Notes: generated from the sequence alone by a model not told the origin. A stretch of 64,000 nucleotides of DNA from Acinetobacter pittii ATCC 19004 = CIP 70.29 (GCF_000369045.1 NZ_KB849790.1:310001-374000), one strand, 5' to 3'; shown: positions 27,380 through 36,261, numbered from the stretch's first letter. Made by a program: numbers and translations.

Positions 27380-27395
27380 TGCAATTATCGAGCCA
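27380..27395 (-). promoter_or_regulatory. Sigma-54 −24/−12 promoter candidate for gltIJKL
   Basis: Read on the minus strand, TGGCTCGATAATTGCA matches the sigma-54 consensus TGGCACG-N4-TTGCA at all but one fixed position, with the correct GG–N10–GC spacing. Its −12 GC is about 80 bp before the gltI ATG, which would give a leader of about 70 nt. Confidence 0.65.
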
Positions 27396-27794
27396 ACTTT
27401 TCCAAGTCGGACCCATCCATTTGCTTCACTTATTCTATTCAATCTGTTTTGCAGAATTAATACCTTTAAAACTGCTCACATGTTTCTACTTTAATCTATG
27501 TTTTAATCTTCTGTCTATTATTAAGCTCATCTATTTACACTTAAATGTGGCAATTATTGATTACATTGTAAACACATGCACAATAAAGTGGCTTAACTTT
27601 GGCTAAAAATAGTATTTAGAAAAATTGTATTTTCCAAAAAATCATAAAAATTAAAGTTATTAGTCATTTAGATAAAATGGAATTTATATTGTAAAAAGTA
27701 ATTTTGGCATCAAAATAATATAAACAAATGGCTTAATAAAAATCATTTAGAAAATTGATAGTAATATCTACATTAATAAAATAACTAGCAAAGA

Positions 27795-27822
27795 TAAAAA
27801 TAAGCCCCGATTTTCTCAGGGC
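27795..27822 (-). terminator. Terminator of the GST gene
   Basis: Read on the minus strand, arms GCCCTGA and TCGGGGC (one G·T pair) around GAAAA are followed by TTATTTTTATC, ten to thirty bases after the GST stop. Confidence 0.8.
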
Positions 27823-27833
27823 ATTTTATAATT

Positions 27834-28598
27834 TTAAATTCCGCGCCAATCTACTCGCGCATTACGCTCAGTTTGATATATTCTTAAAACATACTGACCT
27901 AGAGGTAAATCGAGTAAATTTTGCTGATAGTTATTCCATTCTTCCGAAACACCTTCAGCTTCTTCCCGCTCCCATGGCGTGCCCTTTATTTCTAATAAAG
28001 GAGCAAGCATAGAACATACAGAAATATCAGCAAGACTTAAGCGATCACCTACCATATAACGTGCCTGATTTTCGATTAAGCAGTTATTTAGTTCATTTAT
28101 GAGTTCATCCATACGTTCTTTTGACTGGTTGACTAGCTCTTCTTCAAGTTTATAGTTCTTCTTTACCAGTGTTTTGAGGAATGGCTTCGATATTTTTTCA
28201 AACTGACGTAAATAGCCTTGTTCACCCATCATAATTTCTAAAGCATGGTCTCCATGCGCCAACGTGTGAGCTAAAGCCCAACGACGGACATGAATACCCA
28301 GCTCATCAGCCAAACTATCTATTTTTAATGTTTGTTGCCTTAATTGTTCATCACGACGTAACAGTGAATGCTCTGGATAAGTATCATCCAGATAAAGTGC
28401 AATTTTAGTCGACTCAGCGATCCATTGATGATCATCTTTCAAAATAGGCAGTAAATTTTGGCCTGTTTTGAGTTGTGCAAAAGCACGATGAAAGCCTGGA
28501 ATTAAGTTATGAGCCACATAATCAAGTTCTTTATGGTCTAACAACCAGCGAGCTTTTTCACAATAATGGGACAAAGGAAACTGATACAAAACCCGCAT
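27834..28598 (-). CDS. Glutathione S-transferase family protein
   Basis: A 254-residue GST. The N-terminal thioredoxin-like domain begins MRVLYQFPLSHYCEKARWLLDHK, where the SHYCEKAR segment resembles the catalytic site of omega/beta-like GSTs with serine or cysteine. The conserved cis-proline region (NLLPILKDD) and ES-T (WIAESTKIALYLDD) bind glutathione. The helical C-terminal domain has GDRLSLADISVCSMLAPL, the GST capping-box region. It is longer than typical GSTs (about 210). It is divergent from the sulfur operon; glutathione chemistry may be useful with organosulfur compounds, but no direct link is shown. Confidence 0.9.
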   Translation of the reverse strand: MRVLYQFPLSHYCEKARWLLDHKELDYVAHNLIPGFHRAFAQLKTGQNLLPILKDDHQWIAESTKIALYLDDTYPEHSLLRRDEQLRQQTLKIDSLADELGIHVRRWALAHTLAHGDHALEIMMGEQGYLRQFEKISKPFLKTLVKKNYKLEEELVNQSKERMDELINELNNCLIENQARYMVGDRLSLADISVCSMLAPLLEIKGTPWEREEAEGVSEEWNNYQQNLLDLPLGQYVLRIYQTERNARVDWRGI

Positions 28599-28967
28599 AA
28601 AATCTCCACGTTTATTTTTATTTGACTATTTGTACAAAAATGGTCGTCGGTAAGTAGATACTTTAGAAGCTATTTTTAGTTAAAACAATGGATATTGTGC
28701 TCATTTTTCACTGACACTTAAGTCTATTTTTTTTATATCTTTTTTTACCGTACTTATTGCTCTTTTTCATATTAAAACCAATTCTATTATTATTTTTCCG
28801 CATAACAAACTTAAACTATTGTTTTTTATAATCTTTCAATATCTCTATTTTTTCATTAAAAAGCAAAAAAAATGCTTTGCACTTTATTTCATAAGCTGAG
28901 CATAAGTCCTCGTTTAGTGGAAAAATATTTCTTTTGTAAGGTAATGACAGCAATACAAGGTGTCATT
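28599..28967. promoter_or_regulatory. Intergenic region with promoter of the sulfur operon
   Basis: This 369-bp divergent region lies between the GST gene and the sulfur operon. A good −10 hexamer, TATAAT, is at 28827–28832, but the −35 position reads AACAAA. A weak −35 is what one expects of an activator-dependent promoter, for example under CysB or a related LysR regulator, but I cannot identify the binding site by eye. Confidence 0.4.
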
Positions 28968-30179
28968 ATGTCTAATTCTCTATCAAAAACGACTGCATAC
29001 GTCCAAATCATTCAAAATGATCAACAAGCGATTAATGCTGCTTATCAAGTGGCGGATTATACTTTAGAGGGTCGTAATACACGTGATCAACAACGCTTAT
29101 TACCGCATGAGCAAATCGAAAACTTTAGCCAAAAAGGCCTAGGTGGTATTCGCATTGCAAAAAAATACGGCGGTGCTTTTGTTTCCAATAAAACACTGGC
29201 ACAAGTTTTCCGTATTCTAAGTAAAGGCGATGCGAATGTTGGTCAGATTCCACAAAATCAGATTAGCTTGTTAAATCTGATTGAAATCATGGGTACAGAA
29301 CAACAAAAACAATTTATCTTTTCAGAAATATTAGCCGGTAAGCGTCTTGCCAATGGTGGACCAGAACGTAATACCCATGATTCAAAAACCTTAAAAACCA
29401 CTCTTACTGTTGAAAACGGCAAATATATTTTAAACGGCGAAAAGTTTTATTCGACGGGAACAAGTTTTGCGCATTGGCTTGCAATTAAAGCGATTCATCC
29501 CGAAGGCTATGTCGTTTTAGTGATTGTTAACCGAGAGGCTCAAGGTATTGAAGTCATTAATGACTGGAATGGATTTGGGCAACGTACGACAGCGAGTGGT
29601 ACGGTTAAATTAAATCATGTTGAAGTTAATCCAGAACTCATTTTTGATGAACGCTTATTAACTAAAGCCCCTACTTATCGCGGTGCTTATTCTCAGTTAT
29701 TACAAGTGGCAATTGATGTAGGGATTGCAGAAGCCGCATTTGACGATACTTTATCAACTATTCATAAAGCACGTCCAATTATTGATGCAAATGTTGAAAA
29801 AGCCAGCTTTGAACATTACACCCTGCAAGAGGTAGGTAAGTTAAATATTTTGCTCGATGCTGCAATTTTATTATTGGATGAAGCTGCTGAATATTTAGAT
29901 GAACTTGACCAACTTCAAACGGTGACTGATGAACAAGTAGCTAAAGCTTCAATTTTGGTGGCTGAAGCGAAAGTCTACGCCAATGATGCGGCTCTACAAA
30001 TTTCAGAAAAATTGCTGGAGCTGGGTGGTAGTCGTTCAAGCTTAAGCCAACATAATTTAGATCAACATTGGCGAAATGCCCGTGTACATACCTTACACGA
30101 CCCTGTTCGCTGGAAATTACATGCCATTGGCAATTATTACCTTAATGGTCATTTCCCTACCCGCCATGCTTGGATTTAA
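28968..30179 (+). CDS. SfnB/DszC-like acyl-CoA-dehydrogenase-fold flavin oxygenase (first copy)
   Basis: A 403-residue protein of the acyl-CoA dehydrogenase fold, in the sulfur-acquisition branch (SfnB, DszC) that works as a flavin-dependent oxygenase and not on acyl-CoA. Evidence: GLGGIRIAKKYGGAFVSN, GQIPQNQIS, LNGEKFYSTGTSFAHW, GFGQRTTASGTVKLNHVEV, and the C-terminal LLELGGSRSSLSQHNLDQHWRNARVHTLHDP-type block that is diagnostic of this branch. I start at 28968, where AAGGTG lies upstream. It is first of a seven-gene operon and is followed 12 bp later by a paralogue. It would oxidise an organosulfur compound with reduced flavin from elsewhere; the substrate is unknown. Confidence 0.88.
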   Translation: MSNSLSKTTAYVQIIQNDQQAINAAYQVADYTLEGRNTRDQQRLLPHEQIENFSQKGLGGIRIAKKYGGAFVSNKTLAQVFRILSKGDANVGQIPQNQISLLNLIEIMGTEQQKQFIFSEILAGKRLANGGPERNTHDSKTLKTTLTVENGKYILNGEKFYSTGTSFAHWLAIKAIHPEGYVVLVIVNREAQGIEVINDWNGFGQRTTASGTVKLNHVEVNPELIFDERLLTKAPTYRGAYSQLLQVAIDVGIAEAAFDDTLSTIHKARPIIDANVEKASFEHYTLQEVGKLNILLDAAILLLDEAAEYLDELDQLQTVTDEQVAKASILVAEAKVYANDAALQISEKLLELGGSRSSLSQHNLDQHWRNARVHTLHDPVRWKLHAIGNYYLNGHFPTRHAWI

Positions 30180-30191
30180 GGAGAAATTGTC

Positions 30192-31415
30192 ATGACTTCA
30201 TATCAATCGGTTCAAACCAAACAAACATCGGCATCTGGCCAAGCGCACATTATTCAAAATGATGCTGAAGCATTAGAAGTTGCCAAACAGTTTGCTGAGC
30301 AATTTAAAAAAACCGCAGTTGAGCGAGATGCTAAACGAATTTTACCCTATACCGAAATCGATGCTTTGAGCCAATCTGGTCTTTGGGCAATTACAGTACC
30401 TAAGCAATATGGCGGTGCCGAAGTTTCAAGCCATACCGTTGCTAAAGTAATCGCTCTTTTAAGCGGTGCCGATGGTTCAATCGGACAAATTCCACAAAAC
30501 CATTTTTATGCTTTAGAAGTATTACGAAATACAGGCACAGAAGCTCAAAAACAACGTTTATATGGCGAAGTTTTAAATGGCACTCGCTTTGGTAATGCAC
30601 TTGCTGAGTTTAAAACCAAAACTTCAACTCATAAACAAACCAATATTCGTCCATACGAAAATGGATATCTCATTCAGGGTGAAAAGTTTTACTGCACAGG
30701 AAGTTTATTTGCTCACCGTATTCCAACCTTAGTTTTAGACGATGCGGGTCGAGAGTATCTAGCCTTTGTAAAAAGTGGTTCACAAGGATTAAAACTTGTT
30801 GATGACTGGTCTGGCTTTGGACAGAAAACTACAGGCAGCGGTACAGTTAAATTTGATCAGGTTTTTGTCGATGCAGATGATGTTATTCCTTTTGATACTG
30901 CATTTTTACAACCAACCTTAGTGGGTCCTTTTGCGCAAATTATGCATGCATCGATTGAGGTCGGTATTGCACGTGCAGCCTTTGAAGAAAGCTTGCAAAG
31001 AGTACATCAAGCTCGCCCATGGATTGATTCAAATGTAGAAACAGCCAACCAAGATCCTTTAACGATTTATGAATTAGGACGTATTGCTGTCGATGTACGG
31101 GCAAGCGAAGTGTTATTAAAACAAGCTGCGCAATCAATCGATGCCGCAAAAATTGAGACCACACCTGAAACTATTGCTAAAGCATCCATTGATGTGGCTA
31201 AAGTGCGTGCTCATAGTAGCGATATCGCTCTAAAAGCATCGTCTAAGCTGATTGAACTTGCTGGTAGCCGTGGTAGTCAGTCTCAAGATGGTCTAGACCG
31301 TTTTTGGCGTAATGCCCGTGTACATACCTTACATGATGCCGCACGATGGAAATATTACTTTATTGGGAACTACGTTCTTAACGGTGTGCTTCCACCTCGT
31401 CGGGGGACATTGTAG
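30192..31415 (+). CDS. SfnB/DszC-like flavin oxygenase (second copy)
   Basis: A 407-residue paralogue of the preceding gene with the same architecture: ITVPKQYGGAEVSSH, GQIPQNHFY, IQGEKFYCTGSLFAHR, GFGQKTTGSGTVKFDQVFV and the C-terminal LIELAGSRGSQSQDGLDRFW block. The shared QIPQN and NARVHTLHD segments show it arose by tandem duplication, but the two differ enough to suggest separate substrates or steps. Its start follows GGAG. Its last base overlaps the GTG start of the next gene (TAGTG), so the pair is translationally coupled. Confidence 0.9.
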   Translation: MTSYQSVQTKQTSASGQAHIIQNDAEALEVAKQFAEQFKKTAVERDAKRILPYTEIDALSQSGLWAITVPKQYGGAEVSSHTVAKVIALLSGADGSIGQIPQNHFYALEVLRNTGTEAQKQRLYGEVLNGTRFGNALAEFKTKTSTHKQTNIRPYENGYLIQGEKFYCTGSLFAHRIPTLVLDDAGREYLAFVKSGSQGLKLVDDWSGFGQKTTGSGTVKFDQVFVDADDVIPFDTAFLQPTLVGPFAQIMHASIEVGIARAAFEESLQRVHQARPWIDSNVETANQDPLTIYELGRIAVDVRASEVLLKQAAQSIDAAKIETTPETIAKASIDVAKVRAHSSDIALKASSKLIELAGSRGSQSQDGLDRFWRNARVHTLHDAARWKYYFIGNYVLNGVLPPRRGTL

Positions 31416-32827
31416 TGGCAGATTTCAAAGCGAAAGAAATTTTACTCAATGCCTTTGACATGAACTGTGTTGGTCATATCAATCATGGCTTATGGACACA
31501 TCCACGTGATGAATCACATCGTTTTAACGAACTCAGTTATTGGACAGAACAAGCCAAGACCTTAGAAAGTGGTTTATTTGATGGTTTATTTATTGCGGAC
31601 ATTACAGGTGTGTATGACGTCTATCAAAACGGTATTGACCTGACTTTAAAAGAGTCCATTCAGCTTCCGAGCCATGACCCATCTACACTCATTTCAGCTA
31701 TGGCAGCAGTCACTCAAAACTTAAGTTTTGGGGTCACTGTAAACTTAAGCTATGAGCATCCGTATCAATTTGCACGCCGCTTTGCGAGTCTCGACCATTT
31801 AACTCAAGGTCGTATTGGCTGGAATATCGTGACAGGTTATTTAGATAGCGCCGAACGCTTAATTGGTCAAAAAGGTTTAAAAGACCACGATGCTCGCTAT
31901 GAACAAGCCGAAGAGTTTTTAGAACTTTGCTATAAATATTGGGAAGGTTCATGGGAAAACGACGCAGTTAAAAAAGATAAAGCACAGCGTGTTTTTACAG
32001 ACCCTTCTAAAGTTCACACCATTCACCACCACGGAAAATATTATCAGAGTGAAGGTGTTTTTCAGGTGTCTCCTTCTGTGCAACGCACCCCAACACTGTT
32101 TCAAGCAGGTGCTTCACCAAAAGGCATGCAGTTTGCGACTCGCCATGCTGAATGTGTATTTATTGGAGGCGACAAACCCGAAAAAATACGCGAACAAGTG
32201 AAAAAGATTCGTGCTCTTGCAGAACAGCAAGGCCGTTCAGCAGATGACATTAAAGTCTTTGTCGGTATAACCGTTGTTGTTGCTGAAACACATGATCTCG
32301 CTGTACAGAAACTGAATGAATATCGTCAGTATGCAAGTCCTGAAGCAGGCTTAGCACATTATGCGAGTTCAACTGGTATCGACTTAAGTAAATTTGCCGA
32401 CGATGAAGCGATTCCTTACCAAAAAAGTAACAGTATTGTTTCGATTACCGAAAAATTTAAAGAGCAACAAATCACGAAAAATGACTTAAAAGCTCAGCAT
32501 GTTTTAGGTGGGCGTTATCCCCTCATCGTGGGTAGTGGCGAAGAAGTTGCTGAATACTTAATTCATCTTTTAGATGAAACAGATATTGATGGCTTTAATT
32601 TGACACGTACAGTTGCACCAGAGTCTCACCACGACTTTATTCGCTTGGTTATTCCTGAGCTACAACAGCGTGGTCGCTATAAAACTGCATATAAAACGGG
32701 TTCACTGCGGAACAAAATTTTTAATCGGGGTGATCAATTACCAAAACAACACCCTGTTCAAGCGTTCCGATGTAGTCCCTATAACAACAGCAAAAACCTA
32801 ACAACAATTGAAGAAATAACCGCTTAA
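31415..32827 (+). CDS. FMN-dependent monooxygenase, NtaA/SnaA/DszA (LLM) family
   Basis: A 470-residue TIM-barrel, luciferase-like flavin monooxygenase. Evidence includes AFDMNCVGHINHGLWTHPRD at the start, SHDPSTLISAMAAVTQNLSFG, LDHLTQGRIGWNIVTGYLDS and LFQAGASPKGMQFATRHAECVFIGG, the block typical of NtaA/SnaA/DszA. Members cleave C–S or C–N bonds using FMNH2 from a separate reductase, which is not visible here. It starts with GTG overlapping the previous stop by one base. Together with the DszC-like pair it resembles a two-stage desulfurisation pathway. The C-terminal ~40 residues (after GRYKTAYKTGSLRNKIF) are a tail. Confidence 0.92.
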   Translation: MADFKAKEILLNAFDMNCVGHINHGLWTHPRDESHRFNELSYWTEQAKTLESGLFDGLFIADITGVYDVYQNGIDLTLKESIQLPSHDPSTLISAMAAVTQNLSFGVTVNLSYEHPYQFARRFASLDHLTQGRIGWNIVTGYLDSAERLIGQKGLKDHDARYEQAEEFLELCYKYWEGSWENDAVKKDKAQRVFTDPSKVHTIHHHGKYYQSEGVFQVSPSVQRTPTLFQAGASPKGMQFATRHAECVFIGGDKPEKIREQVKKIRALAEQQGRSADDIKVFVGITVVVAETHDLAVQKLNEYRQYASPEAGLAHYASSTGIDLSKFADDEAIPYQKSNSIVSITEKFKEQQITKNDLKAQHVLGGRYPLIVGSGEEVAEYLIHLLDETDIDGFNLTRTVAPESHHDFIRLVIPELQQRGRYKTAYKTGSLRNKIFNRGDQLPKQHPVQAFRCSPYNNSKNLTTIEEITA

Positions 32828-32841
32828 ATTTGGAGATAGAC

Positions 32842-33672
32842 ATGGCTCAAACAGCCTCAAAAAAATGGCTAGGCGTAGGCTTAGTCGTTGTAGTCCTTAT
32901 TGTTGCTTTATTCTTTTGGAATAAACATCGCCAAAGTGGCTCAAATGAACTTGTGATTGGTATTAGCCCACCATTTGCAAAAACTTTACAAGCTGCTGCC
33001 GATGAAGCAAAGAAACAGGGTTTAAATGTAAAACTGGTCGAATTTTCTGACTGGAATACACCAAACATTACTTTAAATCACGGGGATATTGATGCGAACT
33101 TTTTCCAGCACCAACCTTTCTTAGATAATGCAATTAAAGAAACTGGCTTTAAATTAAAGGCATTTGCAGTGGGTGCAGCATCACATGTGGGACTTTATTC
33201 AAAGAAGTACAAAAGCTTAGATGAATTGCCACCAAACGCGCGCGTAGTCATTCCAAATGATCCAGTCAATCAAGGTCGTGCCCTGCTACTCTTACAGCAA
33301 GCTAAATTAATAACGCTTAAAGATTCAAATAATCATTTATCTGCACTAAAAGATGTAGTTTCAAACCCTAAAAATTTGCAATTCGTAGAGGTTGAAGGAC
33401 CACAAACTGCTCGTGCAATTGATGATGTTGACTTGGCTTTTGGCTATCCGCATTACCTACGCTTAGCAAAAACAGCTGACCCTGAAAGTGCACTTCTACT
33501 TGATGACAATACCAATAAACGTTATGCAATTTTGTTTGTAGTGCGTGATGACTACCAAGATAAGGGCGACAAATTAAAGAAATTTGTTGAGATCTATCAA
33601 AACTCGCCAAAAGTTAAAGCTGTGTTAGATGCTGAGATTGGGCCAACACTTTGGTTCCCTGGCTGGAAGTAA
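32842..33672 (+). CDS. MetQ/NlpA family substrate-binding protein, membrane-anchored (first copy)
   Basis: A 276-residue protein with the fold of the methionine-binding MetQ/NlpA lipoproteins (VIGISPPFAKTL, FSDWNTPNITL, GDIDANFFQHQPFL, SHVGLYSKKYKS, FVEVEGPQTA). It lacks a lipobox: no cysteine is present at the N-terminus. Instead residues ~9–27 form an uninterrupted hydrophobic helix before FWNKHRQSG, so it is probably held in the inner membrane by an uncleaved signal anchor. I start at 32842 with GGAG upstream. Given the operon, its ligand is likely an organosulfur compound rather than methionine; that is inference. Confidence 0.9.
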   Translation: MAQTASKKWLGVGLVVVVLIVALFFWNKHRQSGSNELVIGISPPFAKTLQAAADEAKKQGLNVKLVEFSDWNTPNITLNHGDIDANFFQHQPFLDNAIKETGFKLKAFAVGAASHVGLYSKKYKSLDELPPNARVVIPNDPVNQGRALLLLQQAKLITLKDSNNHLSALKDVVSNPKNLQFVEVEGPQTARAIDDVDLAFGYPHYLRLAKTADPESALLLDDNTNKRYAILFVVRDDYQDKGDKLKKFVEIYQNSPKVKAVLDAEIGPTLWFPGWK

Positions 33673-33685
33673 TAACGGAAAGATT

Positions 33686-34519
33686 ATGGCGATTCAGTTC
33701 AAACAGCATAAACCTTGGTTACTCGGAATTACGATTTTAATCGTAGTTCTGGGCCTCGTAGGTTACCGTTATATTAAAAATAAACAAGCCGATGATGTTT
33801 TAACGATCGGGATTAGCCCGCCTTATGCTGAGCTATTACAAAGCGTTGCCAATGAAGTAGAAAAGCAAGGTGTTCATGTCGAACTCGTTGAATTTTCTGA
33901 TTGGCGAGCACCCAATGTTGCCGTACAAAACGGCGATATTGATGCGAACTTTTTCCAGCAAAGCGTATTTCTACGTAATGCTGTTAAAGAAACGGGCTAT
34001 GACCTACATGCATTTGGTGTGGGTTCAGGAAGTCATGTCGGTTTATATTCAAAAAAATATAAATCACTTGAAGACCTTCCTTCAAAAGCACGTGTAGCTA
34101 TTCCAAACGATCCGGTCAATTTAGCCCGTGCTTTAATTTTATTGCACCGTGCAGGTTTAATTCAACTTAAAGACATTAATAATGAACTTTCAACCACTCA
34201 AGACATTATTGCTAATCCCAAACAGCTAAGCTTTGTTGAGGTTGAAGGCCCTCAAACAGCACATGCATATAACGATGTCGATTTAATTTTCGGCTTCCCT
34301 CACTACTTAAAAATGGCAAAGGTAACCGACCCACATAGCGCATTATTTTTAGATCCAATCGATAAAAAATATGCAATTTTGTTTGTGACCCGTCGCGATT
34401 ACCAAGATAAAAACCAAAAACTTGCAACCTTTGTTAAAGCATTCCAGAACTCAAAACAAGCACAAGACATTCTGGATAAAGATTTTGGCCAAGGTATGTG
34501 GTTTCAAGGCTGGAAATAA
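33686..34519 (+). CDS. MetQ/NlpA family substrate-binding protein, membrane-anchored (second copy)
   Basis: A 277-residue tandem paralogue of the preceding protein, sharing ISPPYAELLQSVANE, GDIDANFFQQSVFL, SHVGLYSKKYKS, AIPNDPVNLARAL and FVEVEGPQTA. It too has no lipobox cysteine; residues ~12–30 (LLGITILIVVLGLVGY) form the anchor. The start at 33686 has GGAAAG upstream and is 13 bp after the first copy's stop. Two binding proteins feeding one MetNI transporter suggest it imports two related ligands. Confidence 0.9.
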   Translation: MAIQFKQHKPWLLGITILIVVLGLVGYRYIKNKQADDVLTIGISPPYAELLQSVANEVEKQGVHVELVEFSDWRAPNVAVQNGDIDANFFQQSVFLRNAVKETGYDLHAFGVGSGSHVGLYSKKYKSLEDLPSKARVAIPNDPVNLARALILLHRAGLIQLKDINNELSTTQDIIANPKQLSFVEVEGPQTAHAYNDVDLIFGFPHYLKMAKVTDPHSALFLDPIDKKYAILFVTRRDYQDKNQKLATFVKAFQNSKQAQDILDKDFGQGMWFQGWK

Positions 34520-34530
34520 GGAGAATGACA

Positions 34531-35601
34531 ATGGTGAGTTTTGGATCACAAGTTGATTTTTCTCTACCCCATATCAAAATTCGTGGTTTAAATAAGTTTT
34601 ACCAATCGCAGGGTCAAAAACTGCATGCCTTAAAAGAAATTAACCTTGATATTCCTCAAGGTAAGATTTTAGGCATTATTGGTAAAAGTGGTGCAGGAAA
34701 ATCTTCCCTACTCCGCACTTTAAATGGCTTAGAACAAGTAAATACAGGCAGTATTCATATTCATCAACAAAACATTGCTGAATTGAGTCATGCCGAGCTT
34801 ATTAAAACTCGCCAACGAATTGGAATGATTTTTCAACATTTCAATTTAATGTCTGCAAAAACAGTCTGGGAAAATGTGGCATTGCCTTTAAAAGTTTCCA
34901 ATTACAACAAAGCAGATATCGACCAACGTGTAAATGAAGTTTTGGCACTCGTAGGTCTTGCAGATAAGTCTGGCTACTACCCATCGCAACTTTCAGGCGG
35001 ACAAAAGCAACGTGTCGGTATTGCACGTGCACTTGTTCACCACCCAGAAATTTTGCTTTGTGATGAAGCCACCTCGGCACTTGACCCTGAAAGTACCGCC
35101 ACTATTTTGGCTTTACTTAAAAAGATTAATCAGGAACTGGGTCTAACGATTGTACTCATCACTCATGAAATGCAGGTCATTCGAGAAATTTGTGATCAAG
35201 TGGTGGTGATTGATCAAGGTGAGATAGTAGAGGCTGGACAAGTTTGGTCTGTATTTTCACGACCAGAACAACAAATTACTCAAGAATTGTTAAACCTTGA
35301 GCAAATTACCCTGCCTTTTAAAATCAGTCCTCTACCCGATGAAGATTCGACTCATATTATTGTAAAACTGAAATATGAGGCTGAAGCACATCAGGTTCCA
35401 GATATTCAAGAATTACTTGCCAAATTTAAAGCGCCCATCAATTTATATCAAAGTCAGGTCGATACCATTCAAGGGCATATTATTGGTTCACTTTTAGTCG
35501 GTATTCCTAACGTAGAAATTGATATTTCATCTATACGACAAGATGCATTAACTGCAATTGCACAATTTGAGGTACTTGGCTATGCACGACCAGCTCATTG
35601 A
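34531..35601 (+). CDS. metN: MetN-type ABC transporter ATP-binding protein
   Basis: A 356-residue ABC ATPase of the methionine/MetN group. Walker A is GKSGAGKSS, signature LSGGQKQRVGIARAL, Walker B ILLCDEATSALD and H-loop LITHEMQV. A C-terminal ~90-residue NIL domain (from about residue 265, with IIVKLKYEAEAHQ and GHIIGSLLVGIPNVEI) is the domain that in E. coli MetN senses methionine and shuts off transport. The start at 34531 follows AGGAG with good spacing; ATG 34525 is too close to it. It shares 20 bp with the next gene. Confidence 0.93.
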   Translation: MVSFGSQVDFSLPHIKIRGLNKFYQSQGQKLHALKEINLDIPQGKILGIIGKSGAGKSSLLRTLNGLEQVNTGSIHIHQQNIAELSHAELIKTRQRIGMIFQHFNLMSAKTVWENVALPLKVSNYNKADIDQRVNEVLALVGLADKSGYYPSQLSGGQKQRVGIARALVHHPEILLCDEATSALDPESTATILALLKKINQELGLTIVLITHEMQVIREICDQVVVIDQGEIVEAGQVWSVFSRPEQQITQELLNLEQITLPFKISPLPDEDSTHIIVKLKYEAEAHQVPDIQELLAKFKAPINLYQSQVDTIQGHIIGSLLVGIPNVEIDISSIRQDALTAIAQFEVLGYARPAH

Positions 35602-36241
35602 TTTATTAATTACTGGAACTGTAGATACCTTACTCATGGTAGGTGCATCTGCATTTATTGCTTTTTTAATTGGCTTACCGATTGCTGTTGTTTTAGTCAG
35701 TACTTCTGAGCACGGCATTCATCCGTCACAAAAGATTAATCAAGCTTTAGGTTGGGTCATCAACATTACTCGCTCTGTACCCTTTCTTATTTTAATGGTT
35801 GCGCTTATTCCGCTTACTCGCTGGATTGTGGGTACAAGTTATGGGGTTTGGGCAGCTGTTGTTCCGCTGACTATTGCTGCAATTCCTTTCTTTGCGCGTA
35901 TTGCAGAAGTCAGCTTACGCGAAGTCGATCAAGGCTTAATTGAAGCTGCACAAGCCATGGGTTGTAACCGCAAACAAATTATTTGGCATGTACTTTTACC
36001 AGAGGCTTTGCCAGGTATTGTGGCAGGCTTTACCGTGACTATTGTGACTATGATTAACTCCTCTGCGATTGCTGGTGCTATTGGTGCAGGTGGTCTAGGA
36101 GACATTGCTTATCGTTATGGCTATCAACGTTTTGATATGCAAATTATGTTGGCTGTAATTTTAGTGCTTATTGTTTTAGTCATGTTAGTACAAGCGACTG
36201 GTGATGCATTAGCCCAGCAACTTGATAAACGTAAAGTTTAA
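35582..36241 (+). CDS. metI: MetI-type ABC transporter permease
   Basis: A 219-residue permease of the MetI type with five membrane helices and the EAA loop (EVSLREVDQGLIEAAQAMGCNRKQIIWHVLLPEALPG). It starts 20 bp inside the end of metN (MHDQLIDLL), with GAGG upstream, so the two are coupled. It is the last gene of the sulfur operon and is followed by a hairpin terminator. Confidence 0.94.
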   Translation: MHDQLIDLLITGTVDTLLMVGASAFIAFLIGLPIAVVLVSTSEHGIHPSQKINQALGWVINITRSVPFLILMVALIPLTRWIVGTSYGVWAAVVPLTIAAIPFFARIAEVSLREVDQGLIEAAQAMGCNRKQIIWHVLLPEALPGIVAGFTVTIVTMINSSAIAGAIGAGGLGDIAYRYGYQRFDMQIMLAVILVLIVLVMLVQATGDALAQQLDKRKV

Positions 36242-36261
36242 AAGCAATACAACCCTGCTCT

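Larger units (their letters stand above)
27301..27833. promoter_or_regulatory. Intergenic region upstream of gltI with sigma-54 promoter candidate
   Basis: This 533-bp gap has no credible gene. Its main feature is the sigma-54 site annotated separately, read toward gltI. The rest is AT-rich and I see no paired NtrC-type operator. At the far end lies the terminator of the GST gene. Confidence 0.5.

Noticed and set aside
27379-27606. A 75-codon frame in the gltI upstream region.
   Set aside because: It runs across the sigma-54 site, is hydrophobic only because of T-rich DNA, and has no ribosome binding site.
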